A stretch of DNA of 64,000 bases from Pontimicrobium sp. SW4 (GTDB lineage: Bacteria; Bacteroidota; Bacteroidia; Flavobacteriales; Flavobacteriaceae). Below, in pieces: positions 7,412 to 15,661 of the stretch. How positions within the stretch are numbered: position 1 is the first letter of the stretch; each line of letters starts with the position of its first letter. Location: contig NZ_CP157199.1 in the NCBI RefSeq assembly GCF_039954625.1, positions 1,798,001-1,862,000 of the forward strand. Direction: 5' to 3'. A program made the translations under genes and the position numbers. Under the pieces are notes generated by a model. That model was not told the DNA's origin, made no database searches, and was given only the letters and a program-made list of their open reading frames with translations.

Positions 7412-9124
7412 TCAAATTGTTTTGCATTCATCAAATACTTTATCAAGACAAGGTTCTTTAATTTTTTTATGAATTTCACGAATAGCATCTTTCTTTTCTT
7501 TGAAGAATATATTGCTTCCTATTTTGTCTACAAACCCCCCTTTTTGTAAAATATCTTGGCTAACTAATTTTAATCCTGCAAAATAAATCCCTCCTCTATT
7601 TTTTTGCCATTTCTTGATTTCATTTGTCAACCATTCGGCAGCAGCTAAGTCAATAAAATTAATCCCATCAGCAGCAATTAGAATATGTTTTACTTTATTA
7701 TCCTCATATAATTTTGAAAAATAATTAGATATTTTTTCTATAGATCCAAAGTATAAGGAGCCATCTATTCGAACAATTTTTAGATTTGAACATTCTCTAG
7801 TCTCATCATCTCTAATTATATTAATAAGACGCTTGTTTTTATCTACTCCTAAAATTGCAATATTTGGTTTAGACGTTTTTTCCATATAAAAGAAAAATGA
7901 AGCTAAAATTCCTGAAAGTAGTGCAAATTCTAAATCAAAAAAGAGTGTTCCTAATAAAGTAATAAGTAGTACTATTAATTCTCTTCCACTAGCCTTATAA
8001 ACCACTTTTATGTGTTTGAAGTCTATTAAACTATAGCCAACTAACAGTATAATCCCTCCCATAGCAGCTTTTGGCAAAAACGAAGCGTAATGAGCAAATA
8101 GTAAAACTACTATCATTAATCCTATTGCTGAAATAATAGCTGACATAGGTGTTTTTGCTCCAGTTTGAAAATTGACACTAGAGCGCGTAAACGATGCGGA
8201 ACTTGTATAACAAGAGAAAAAACTAGAAATTGTATTTGATATACCTTGTGATACAAATTCTTGATTAATATTTAATCTTTGGTGTGTCTGTAGTGCTATT
8301 GACCTAGAAATAGCTGCTGCCTCAACTAATCCAAGAATTGCTAAAATTAAAGCTCCAGAGCTTAGCATTTTCATACTACCTAAATCAAAATCAGGTAGAT
8401 TAAATGGTGGTAAATTCGATGGGACTTCTCCAACTAATTCTATGCCATGCACACTTCCAAAATAAAGCGCTATAAAACTACCTAAAACCATCGCAATAAG
8501 CATGGAGAGTTTAGATATTATTTTCACTTTTCTAATAATAATTGCTATTAATAGTGTACTAATTGCTACTAAAAAAGCATACCAATTAATTTCAGGAACG
8601 TGATTGACTAAATACTTACTAATAGAATAAAAGGAACTACCTTGAGGAATATCTAATCCAAAAATATGTTTTAACTGCTTAAAGGCTATTAAAATACCTG
8701 CTCCAGCTGAAAATCCAATAATTACTGAATTAGAAACAAAGTTAACTAGTTTACCCATTTTAAATAAACCCATTAACAGTTTTAAAAATCCAGCCATAAA
8801 AGACAACAAAATGGCTAAGGAAATAAAAGCTTCTATATCTGAATTTGGTGTTATAAATTTACTAACAATGGCATAAAGCACAATTGAACTGGTAGTTGTT
8901 GGTCCAGAAACCAAATGATACGACGACCCAAATAATGCAGCAATTATTGGTGTAAGCATTGCAGTATAAAAACCATAAATTGGCGGTAACCCTGCAATCA
9001 TTGCAAATGCAACTGCTTGAGGAATTACAATTATAGTTCCAGTAATTCCAGCAATAACATCATCTTTAATGTTGTCTTTTGCTAATGGTAACCAAGTAAG
9101 AAAAGGAAAAACTTTCTTTAGCAT
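7412..9124 (-). CDS. SulP-family anion transporter with STAS domain (second copy)
   Basis: A 570-aa paralogue of the SulP protein next to it, with the same layout: the PQAVAFAMIAGLPPIYGFY signature near residue 35, about a dozen membrane segments, then a STAS domain (about 440-550; ILIAADGINFIDLAAAEWL). The C-terminus adds a short tail with two cysteines (EPCLDKVFDECKTI). It follows the molybdoprotein gene by 12 bp as the third gene of that operon, so its substrate is probably the product or substrate of that enzyme, for example sulfate or sulfite. Substrate and direction are inference. Confidence 0.9.
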   Translation of the reverse strand: MLKKVFPFLTWLPLAKDNIKDDVIAGITGTIIVIPQAVAFAMIAGLPPIYGFYTAMLTPIIAALFGSSYHLVSGPTTTSSIVLYAIVSKFITPNSDIEAFISLAILLSFMAGFLKLLMGLFKMGKLVNFVSNSVIIGFSAGAGILIAFKQLKHIFGLDIPQGSSFYSISKYLVNHVPEINWYAFLVAISTLLIAIIIRKVKIISKLSMLIAMVLGSFIALYFGSVHGIELVGEVPSNLPPFNLPDFDLGSMKMLSSGALILAILGLVEAAAISRSIALQTHQRLNINQEFVSQGISNTISSFFSCYTSSASFTRSSVNFQTGAKTPMSAIISAIGLMIVVLLFAHYASFLPKAAMGGIILLVGYSLIDFKHIKVVYKASGRELIVLLITLLGTLFFDLEFALLSGILASFFFYMEKTSKPNIAILGVDKNKRLINIIRDDETRECSNLKIVRIDGSLYFGSIEKISNYFSKLYEDNKVKHILIAADGINFIDLAAAEWLTNEIKKWQKNRGGIYFAGLKLVSQDILQKGGFVDKIGSNIFFKEKKDAIREIHKKIKEPCLDKVFDECKTI

Positions 9125-9136
9125 GTACTAATTTAG

Positions 9137-12049
9137 TTATTTTTCTTTTTTAGGAATATAATAACAACCTCCTTCTGATTTGTCTGGAGTAAAAGCTCTA
9201 TTAAACCAAAGTGGTCTTCTTTCACCATTTGGTCCAGGAGCTGGTCGTGTCATCGCTAACCATTCTTTATAAATTTCATGCGACTTGTTCGTGTCTACAT
9301 AAATGTCACCATATTTTTCATCTTTCCTAGGTACTTCTATTCTAACGCGTTGATGCCAACAATGCATTCCGCTAATTGGATCTGGATGCACAGCATGTGT
9401 AATATTTTGATGCACACCTCCATCTTTCCAGAAAATACGCTTTGAATCACTATCATGAGATTCAAAAGGTTTTACTCCAGAAATCGTATTCATTTTCCAA
9501 CCACCTTTTCCATCATTTTCAATATTAACCGTATTAGTTGCCCAACGGTTTCCAATTTTGTCTTGTGGTCTTCTCCAGCGACCTATATGATGCGAACAAG
9601 CTACAACTCCAGGTTTCATAGATTGGGTTACCCAAACCTTATCAATAAAATAACCAATATCAGTATTCAATTTAACTAAATCACCTGTTTTGAATCCCCA
9701 TTTTTTAGCGTCGTCTGGATGCATCCAAATTGGGTTTCTATTGGAAATCTCTATCAACCATTTTGCATTACCAGAGCGTGTATGAATTAAGGTTGGTAAC
9801 CTAAACGTTGGCACTAAAACATATTCACCTTTAGATTTGTCTAATACGTCATTATGAATATGACTCTTTATATAAGTAGGAGTTGCATATTCTGGCCATT
9901 TCCAATCAACCATTGTTTGCGAGTAGAATTCGTTTTTACGTGACGGTGTTGGAAAACCTACACAAGCTTTTCCATTCACCATGACTCCAATTGGCTTACC
10001 GTCTTTGGTAATTACATCAGTTACTGGGTCTACAATTGAGCCTTTTAATTGCTCTTCTGAGAGCTCATTTTCATTGACTTTGTATGATTCCCCTTCTTCA
10101 ATAGCAAAAGCACCATATTTTTTCATGTATTCCAATTCAGCAAATTGTCCAGTAAATCCATCTGCTTTTGCTGCCTCAGGCAAACCATTTACACGTTCGA
10201 AAATATATTGGTAATATTCGTCAATTGTAATCTTTTCTCCTAGTCTATAAGGCGATTCAAAGGTTTTTCTAATTCCCATACTTCCATCAGGATCTATACG
10301 CCATGATAATTCAATCCAGAATTCATCTTCTTCCCAAACTTCTCCAGGATTTGCTTGATATGTAAATTCAACAGATTTTCCATTTCTTCGAGCCGCTTCC
10401 CTTAATACTGGTTGACGGAAAGCCACCCAAGTTCCACCATGCGTGGCGTAACTGTTTAAGTCATGCCTCTCTGAAGCTAATCCCATTGGCAACACAAAAT
10501 CGGCATAAAAAGCAGTTTCATTCCAAGTTGGTGTTAAGGCTGCATGTATTCCGAATTTAGATTCATCGGCAAGTGTTTCCATCCAAGTAAAGCCATCTGG
10601 GTAAGTCCAAACTGGATTAAACACTCTTGAAAAATATACATCCATTTTACCTCGTCCTTCTTTTAAGAAATGTGGTAACAATTGACTCATTTCAAAAAAT
10701 GCTAAAGGATATTCTTTAGGAAAATGTAATTCGTTCCATTTCTTTTGAGGTGCTGGAGGGTTTGGTTGTGTTGGTTTAAATTTATTCCATGAATTTGGTG
10801 ATGTTCCTCCTTTAGCACCAACTGCTCCAGTTAAAACAGTTAAGAAGTGTAACGCTCTGGAAACACACCAACCACCTAGGTTTGATGCACCTGCTGCTCT
10901 CCAGTTATGAGATGCAAAACGTTCTCCAGCTTCGCCAATTTTATGAGCAATCTCAACTATCATATCTGCTTTTACTCCTGATTCTTTTTCTGCAAATTCA
11001 GGTGTAAACTCTTTATATTCATCAATCATTGCAACTATATAATTCTCGAAAGTGACATCTTTGTCTGAATGTCTTGCTTTAAGGTACTCTTTCCAATTTG
11101 TCCAATTCTCAAGATACTCTCTGTTATATAGGTCTTCTTCAAGAATAATTAAAGCCATAGCCAACAACACAGCCGCTTCAGTACCAGGATACGATGGTAA
11201 CCAATAGTCTGACATAGACGCTGTATTTGATAAACGTGGATCCATTGTGGCCAATTTTGCCCCTTTCATTTTACCTTCAATGATACGTTGCGCATGTGGA
11301 TTGAAGTAATGTCCTGACTCTAAATGCGCAGAGACCAGTAAAATGAATTTAGCATTGGCGTGATCTGGTGATGGTCTGTCGTAACCATACCATAAATTAT
11401 AACCAAAACGCGCTCCAGAAGAGCAAATATTAGTATGCGAATTATGTCCATCAATTCCCCAACCTTGAAGTATCCAGTTCATGAATTTTTCATGTCCAGG
11501 TCTGCCAACGTGATAGGCAATTTCGTTATGTCGATCTTCTTTTATTGCTTTTCTAATACGATCAGCAATAGTATCTAGAACCTCATTCCAAGAAACACGC
11601 TCCCATTCTCCTTCTCCTCTTTTTCCTTTTCGTTTAAGAGGGAATAATATTCTGTCCGGATCTGTTATTTGATTTATTGTTGCAGGTCCTTTGGCACAGT
11701 TTCTTCCTCTACTTCCTGGATGATGCGGATTGCCTTCAAATTTTTTAACTTCTTGTGTTTCCTTATCAATAAAGGCGGTTAAACCACAAGCACTTTCGCA
11801 ATTAAAACAAGTCGTTGGCACTATTTGATAGGTTTTTTTATCTTTTTTAGGCCACACTTTAGGGTTATATTCTACCCAATTGTCCCATTTTTTGGGTGGC
11901 GGAAAATTCTCATACATTTGAGCTACTTTTTCGTCACTAAAATGGCGCATATCATCTTGAAACTCTTGATAGTTCTCCTTATGTAGGTTTGGAATAATTC
12001 CTAGTTTTTCTGCTATGTTTTCTATAAATGATGGCTTTTTATATCCCAT
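9137..12049 (-). CDS. SoeA-like molybdopterin oxidoreductase catalytic subunit (probable cytoplasmic sulfite dehydrogenase)
   Basis: A 970-aa member of the DMSO reductase superfamily. The N-terminal [4Fe-4S] ligands are C81, C84, C88 and C118 (CFNCESAC and GRNCAKG). A probable molybdenum-ligand cysteine is C209 in HTNICSSGAR. The C-terminal domain is the usual molybdopterin dinucleotide-binding fold. There is no signal peptide and no twin-arginine motif, so it should act in the cytoplasm, as SoeA does in SoeABC, unlike Psr/Phs polysulfide or thiosulfate reductases, which are exported. Length also fits SoeA. The partner ferredoxin/NrfD fusion is 17 bp upstream and a SulP gene 12 bp downstream. 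Sulfite oxidation is inferred from localisation and context; tetrathionate- or other sulfur-compound activity is the main alternative. Confidence 0.8.
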   Translation of the reverse strand: MGYKKPSFIENIAEKLGIIPNLHKENYQEFQDDMRHFSDEKVAQMYENFPPPKKWDNWVEYNPKVWPKKDKKTYQIVPTTCFNCESACGLTAFIDKETQEVKKFEGNPHHPGSRGRNCAKGPATINQITDPDRILFPLKRKGKRGEGEWERVSWNEVLDTIADRIRKAIKEDRHNEIAYHVGRPGHEKFMNWILQGWGIDGHNSHTNICSSGARFGYNLWYGYDRPSPDHANAKFILLVSAHLESGHYFNPHAQRIIEGKMKGAKLATMDPRLSNTASMSDYWLPSYPGTEAAVLLAMALIILEEDLYNREYLENWTNWKEYLKARHSDKDVTFENYIVAMIDEYKEFTPEFAEKESGVKADMIVEIAHKIGEAGERFASHNWRAAGASNLGGWCVSRALHFLTVLTGAVGAKGGTSPNSWNKFKPTQPNPPAPQKKWNELHFPKEYPLAFFEMSQLLPHFLKEGRGKMDVYFSRVFNPVWTYPDGFTWMETLADESKFGIHAALTPTWNETAFYADFVLPMGLASERHDLNSYATHGGTWVAFRQPVLREAARRNGKSVEFTYQANPGEVWEEDEFWIELSWRIDPDGSMGIRKTFESPYRLGEKITIDEYYQYIFERVNGLPEAAKADGFTGQFAELEYMKKYGAFAIEEGESYKVNENELSEEQLKGSIVDPVTDVITKDGKPIGVMVNGKACVGFPTPSRKNEFYSQTMVDWKWPEYATPTYIKSHIHNDVLDKSKGEYVLVPTFRLPTLIHTRSGNAKWLIEISNRNPIWMHPDDAKKWGFKTGDLVKLNTDIGYFIDKVWVTQSMKPGVVACSHHIGRWRRPQDKIGNRWATNTVNIENDGKGGWKMNTISGVKPFESHDSDSKRIFWKDGGVHQNITHAVHPDPISGMHCWHQRVRIEVPRKDEKYGDIYVDTNKSHEIYKEWLAMTRPAPGPNGERRPLWFNRAFTPDKSEGGCYYIPKKEK

Positions 12050-12066
12050 GATTCTTTTCTTTTAAA

Positions 12067-13683
12067 TTAAGCTAACGGAACTCGCTGTGGCGCTTCTACC
12101 CAAATTTTTTCTGTTACATAAATTCCTATCAATACGAGAATTGCTGAAACAGTTAATATAGTTCCACTAGGTGCAAACACTAATAGAGCTAATGGAATTA
12201 CATTTCCAATTAGTACTACGCCAATCCAGAATAATTTTTTATATCTTCCTTTTGTAATCATTTCTACAACAGTATGAGCTGCTGTGCTTGGATGTGTAAT
12301 AGTTAATTCGGTTATCATCGAGAATAAATTTACAGCTAAGGCAACTATCAATGTCATTTTTAAGATAGACATCCAACCTTCTTTTCCAAAAATTAAAGAA
12401 GCTAATACAAAAATGGCAACACCAGCCATAACACTATGAACTAACATGTGTAATGGCAACGTTGGACTTTGCCAGAAATCACGTCCTTTTGCTTGAGCAA
12501 ATAAGAACGCCGTATAGATAGCTAATAGAACTGCAAATATTGCGGTTACCCATAATAATGGCATTTCAGAAATACCTAAATTAAACCAAGTATTTGCTCC
12601 CCAAAGGGTTACTAATAATCCAAATATTGTAATGGTATAGCCGCCTTTTACTAACCATGAATTCCATTGTGGACGCAATAATACATTTAGGAATCTGTCT
12701 GGTCTATCCAAATCCATTACCAAGAATAGCCCTGTTAAGGCTAAACCAACTAATGAGATTCCGGCTGACCACAATTTAGCAGTATCAGAAATTTCATATC
12801 CTAAAAGAATTGCTAGAAATGGAATTAGGAATGCACCCGCAGCAATGGCTTTTGTAAACACGTAAGCTGATACTTCCCAACCCCAAAGAATTCCTTTATC
12901 AGGTGTGTCATAAACACGTCTTGCTTTTCCAGTTAACACATCAATATAGTTAGGGTTTTCTGAATCTTTTCTTTGATAAGCCGCTTGTATTTCATTATCA
13001 ATACTCATTTGCAACAAATCGACATCATCATTGGTATGCAACATTTTTTCGGCAGCTTTAGCAAAATGACCAACACCACGTGCTTGCGAGTTCCATAAAC
13101 CAGGACCAGATTTAGCCGTTGCTTCGGGATTTAGCGATGATTCGTCTCCATCTATATAGAACAGATTAGGGTTTGTTCCTTTTTCAGGTTTACGTACTTT
13201 TACAGCTTGTCTTGCTAAAAGTTGAGAGATTTCTGTATTAGGATTGTGCATATCTCCAGCAATAATAGCATGTTCTGGGCAAACAGAAACACATGCTGGT
13301 TCCCTTCCTACATCTACCCTATGCGCACAATAATTACATTTGGCTGCAGTATGCGTTTCGGGATCAATATATAATGCATCGTAAGGACATGCTTGCATGC
13401 AAGACTTGCATCCAATACATCTGTTATTATCAAAATCTACAATACCATCTTCTCGAATAAACAATGCTTCGACTGGACAAATCTCCACACAAGGAGCATC
13501 TGTACAATGGTTGCAACGCATTACGGAAAAAATTCGGCGAGTATTAGGGAATTCTCCTTTTTCAACCTGTTTAACATACGTTCTGTTAACTCCTACTGCA
13601 ACATCGTGTTCTGATTTACAAGCAGTGGTACAGGCATGACAACCAATACATCTTCGGTTATCAATAATAAAGCCGTACTTCAT
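12067..13683 (-). CDS. Fused four-cluster ferredoxin and NrfD/DmsC-like membrane anchor (SoeB-SoeC-like)
   Basis: A 538-aa two-domain protein. Residues 1-160 hold four [4Fe-4S] motifs with 16 cysteines: CIGCHACTTAC, CNHCTDAPCVEIC, CIGCKSCMQAC and CNYC...CVSVC. A linker follows (about 165-270). Residues 275-530 form 8-9 membrane helices of the NrfD/DmsC type (VMDLDRPDRFLNVLLRP is characteristic). In most relatives these are two separate subunits. The fusion would conduct electrons between the molybdoprotein and the quinone pool. It has no export signal before the ferredoxin domain, matching a cytoplasm-facing complex. First gene of the operon with the molybdoprotein and SulP-2; its promoter carries the island operator. 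Confidence 0.88.
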   Translation of the reverse strand: MKYGFIIDNRRCIGCHACTTACKSEHDVAVGVNRTYVKQVEKGEFPNTRRIFSVMRCNHCTDAPCVEICPVEALFIREDGIVDFDNNRCIGCKSCMQACPYDALYIDPETHTAAKCNYCAHRVDVGREPACVSVCPEHAIIAGDMHNPNTEISQLLARQAVKVRKPEKGTNPNLFYIDGDESSLNPEATAKSGPGLWNSQARGVGHFAKAAEKMLHTNDDVDLLQMSIDNEIQAAYQRKDSENPNYIDVLTGKARRVYDTPDKGILWGWEVSAYVFTKAIAAGAFLIPFLAILLGYEISDTAKLWSAGISLVGLALTGLFLVMDLDRPDRFLNVLLRPQWNSWLVKGGYTITIFGLLVTLWGANTWFNLGISEMPLLWVTAIFAVLLAIYTAFLFAQAKGRDFWQSPTLPLHMLVHSVMAGVAIFVLASLIFGKEGWMSILKMTLIVALAVNLFSMITELTITHPSTAAHTVVEMITKGRYKKLFWIGVVLIGNVIPLALLVFAPSGTILTVSAILVLIGIYVTEKIWVEAPQRVPLA

Positions 13684-13724
13684 ATAATTAAAAATTGGAT
13701 AGTTAGGTGTTTTAGTTTATCTCT

Positions 13725-13768
13725 CAAAGTTAACCAACTTTGACTAAAAAACTGTAACAATAGTTACT
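13725..13768 (-). promoter_or_regulatory. Promoter of the Soe-like operon with TGTAAC-N4-GTTAC operator
   Basis: Palindrome TGTAAC-AATA-GTTACT at 13753-13768 (core centre 13760.5). The -7 element TAACTTTG, a full match to TAnnTTTG, lies at 13732-13725, 35.5 bp from the centre. Confidence 0.8.
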
Positions 13769-13795
13769 TAACTATCCAATTTGAAAAATTTTAAT

Positions 13796-14209
13796 TTAGT
13801 GTGGTAGTTTATGCTTTATGGCATGGTAAAACAAAACTCCGAGAAGTCCTCCAAAAATGACTATTAGAATAGATAATGCACCTCGTCCTAATAATATAAA
13901 CATTGGTCCTGGACAAGCGCCTATTAATCCCCATCCAAGTCCAAAAATGATGCCTCCTATTATGGTTCTATAAATTCCTTTTTTCTTAGGCTCTATTTCT
14001 ATTTTTTCTCCCAAATAGTTTTTAATACTTCCTCTTTTAAAGAATGAAAACAAAATGATTCCTAAAACAACAGCAGAACCTATTATACCATACATATGGA
14101 ATGATTGAAATTTAAACATTTCATAAATACGATACCACGAAATGACTTCGGCTTTACTTAAAATAATTCCGAAAAGAATACCTAAAATTATAAATCTAAT
14201 ATTTTTCAT
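13796..14209 (-). CDS. YeeE/YedE-family transporter, C-terminal half protein
   Basis: From the ATG at 14209 this is a 137-aa membrane protein with about four helices. It contains the YeeE signature FGLGWGLIGACPGP (Cys99). A longer frame opens at a TTG at 14248 but would overlap the preceding gene; the ATG leaves an 11-bp gap. In one-piece YeeE/TsuA thiosulfate transporters three cysteines line the path. Here one is in this half (GACPGP) and the other two candidates are in the upstream half. Likely role: uptake or release of thiosulfate or another reduced sulfur species across the inner membrane. Confidence 0.85.
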   Translation of the reverse strand: MKNIRFIILGILFGIILSKAEVISWYRIYEMFKFQSFHMYGIIGSAVVLGIILFSFFKRGSIKNYLGEKIEIEPKKKGIYRTIIGGIIFGLGWGLIGACPGPMFILLGRGALSILIVIFGGLLGVLFYHAIKHKLPH

Positions 14210-14220
14210 AATGCTCGAAA

Positions 14221-14778
14221 TTAAAATAGTAATGGTAAAATAAGCCAAGTCATAACCAACCCTCCAATAAAGAATCCTATAACAGCTATTAATGACGGTA
14301 ATTCTAGATTACTTAACCCAGTAATGGCATGACCTGAGGTACATCCTCCTGCATATCTTGCTCCAAAGCCAACCAAAATACCACCTATAACTAAAATTAC
14401 ACCTCCTTTAATAGATAGTAAAGCATCGAGTCCAAACAATTCTTCGGGCAAGAATTGTTCGCCTGCATTTTGAAAACCAATTTCAGATAAATCGCTTATA
14501 GTTTGTGGATTTAGAGCAATTGCTTGGTTAGGCGTCATAAATTGAAATGCTATATAGCCACCAATTACTGTGCCTATTATAAACATTAAATTCCATTTGC
14601 TTTTTTTCCATCCAAAATTAAAGTGTTCATGTATCTTTCCAGCTCCTCCCATTGCACAAATAGATTCAAGACTTGAAGAAATTCCGAACTTCTTACCGAA
14701 ATAGTAAAGAAAAAACATGACCAAGGTTATTAATGGTCCTCCAACATACCAAGGCCAAGGCTCTAATATAAAATTCAT
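14221..14778 (-). CDS. YeeE/YedE-family transporter, N-terminal half protein
   Basis: A 185-aa membrane protein with about five helices. It has the repeat signature GFGARYAGGCTSGHAITGLS (Cys146) and an earlier Cys41 in SICAMGG. Together with the downstream half it supplies the three cysteines (C41, C146, and C99 of the partner) that in the TsuA/YeeE thiosulfate transporter relay the substrate; this correspondence is by motif, not alignment. Co-transcribed with the other half (11-bp gap) from a promoter with the island's palindrome. Confidence 0.87.
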   Translation of the reverse strand: MNFILEPWPWYVGGPLITLVMFFLYYFGKKFGISSSLESICAMGGAGKIHEHFNFGWKKSKWNLMFIIGTVIGGYIAFQFMTPNQAIALNPQTISDLSEIGFQNAGEQFLPEELFGLDALLSIKGGVILVIGGILVGFGARYAGGCTSGHAITGLSNLELPSLIAVIGFFIGGLVMTWLILPLLF

Positions 14779-14794
14779 AAAATATTTTTTTTGC

Positions 14795-14837
14795 CAAAAT
14801 TAGCAATTAATATAACTATGTACGTAACATTTGTTAC
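14795..14837 (-). promoter_or_regulatory. yeeE-half operon promoter with GTAAC-N4-GTTAC operator
   Basis: Perfect palindrome GTAAC-ATTT-GTTAC at 14824-14837 (centre 14830.5). The -7 element TAATTTTG lies at 14802-14795, 35.5 bp from the centre. It sits between the yeeE halves and the Crp/Fnr gene. Confidence 0.8.
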
Positions 14838-14853
14838 CTGAAAAAATATCGAA

Positions 14854-15486
14854 TTACAAATCGATTACTTTAATACTATTTCTATGCAGTTTAATTTTAT
14901 TTTCTGTTTCGAGTTTCTTTAATAGCCTTGAAACTACTACTCTAGATGTGTGCAAATCTAAAGCAATTTCCTTATGTGTCGTTTTAATTACATCGTCTCT
15001 ATTGACCATTGCTTTGTCTTTTAGATACTTAAATAATCGCTCGTCCATTTTTAAAAATGCAATGGTGTCAATTGCTTCTAAAAGTTCTTTCATACGTTCA
15101 TGATAACTTTGAAGAATAAAACTTTGCCAACTAGGGTATTTATGCATCCATTCTTGCATTTTACTAATTGGAATCATTATAATACGTGTATCTGTTTCGG
15201 CTATCGCTCTAATTTCGCTTTTAGTTTCTCCCATACAACAGGTAATTGTCATGGCACAAGTATCTCCTTGTTCAACAAAATAGAGTATTAAGTCGTCACC
15301 ATTTTCGTCTTCCCGCATAACCTTAATAGCACCGCTCAAAATTAACGGAATGCTTTTAATATTATCGCCTATGTCCATTAATGTAAAGCCTTCGGGTATT
15401 TTTTTGTATACGCCAATCTCACTTATTTCATTTAAAAGAGCATCTTCAAACAAATAGGCGTAATTACTTTGCAATCCTTCAATCAT
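14854..15486 (-). CDS. Crp/Fnr-family transcriptional regulator with clustered cysteines
   Basis: A 210-aa protein. Residues about 12-125 form a cyclic-nucleotide-binding-like beta-roll, 126-155 the dimer helix, and 168-205 a winged helix-turn-helix with recognition helix TSRVVVSRLLKKLE. The FNR iron-sulfur cysteine pattern at the N-terminus is absent. Instead three cysteines, C77, C83 and C84 (DTCAMTITCCMG), sit where Crp proteins have the effector pocket. It is the only regulator in the sulfur island, next to the yeeE operon, so it is the best candidate to bind the GTAAC-N4-GTTAC sites. Its promoter has a -7 element TATTTTTG (15526-15519), but no copy of the palindrome was found there. Thiol or persulfide sensing is a hypothesis. 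Confidence 0.9.
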   Translation of the reverse strand: MIEGLQSNYAYLFEDALLNEISEIGVYKKIPEGFTLMDIGDNIKSIPLILSGAIKVMREDENGDDLILYFVEQGDTCAMTITCCMGETKSEIRAIAETDTRIIMIPISKMQEWMHKYPSWQSFILQSYHERMKELLEAIDTIAFLKMDERLFKYLKDKAMVNRDDVIKTTHKEIALDLHTSRVVVSRLLKKLETENKIKLHRNSIKVIDL

Positions 15487-15661
15487 AAATACTAAACTTT
15501 AAACGTTAATGATTTATACAAAAATAACAACTATCTACTAAAATGTAGCTATGGAATAATTTTTGTTAAGGTAACTGTAAATTATTATAAAGTAACGTTA
15601 ATCTCCTTGCAGATTAAAAAAATAAGAATCAAATATATATCTTTAACCCCAAGCATTATAT

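Noticed and set aside
13393..13639. Two plus-strand frames opposite the ferredoxin domain
   Set aside because: Antisense shadows of a cysteine-rich coding region; no independent support.
13796..14248. Longer YeeE half from the TTG at 14248
   Set aside because: Would overlap the upstream gene by 28 bp; the ATG at 14209 leaves a clean 11-bp gap and a natural membrane start.
15560..15605. GTAAC-like strings upstream of the Crp/Fnr gene as an autoregulatory operator
   Set aside because: The copies are not arranged as an inverted repeat with a 4-bp spacer and are not at the expected distance from the -7 element at 15519-15526.
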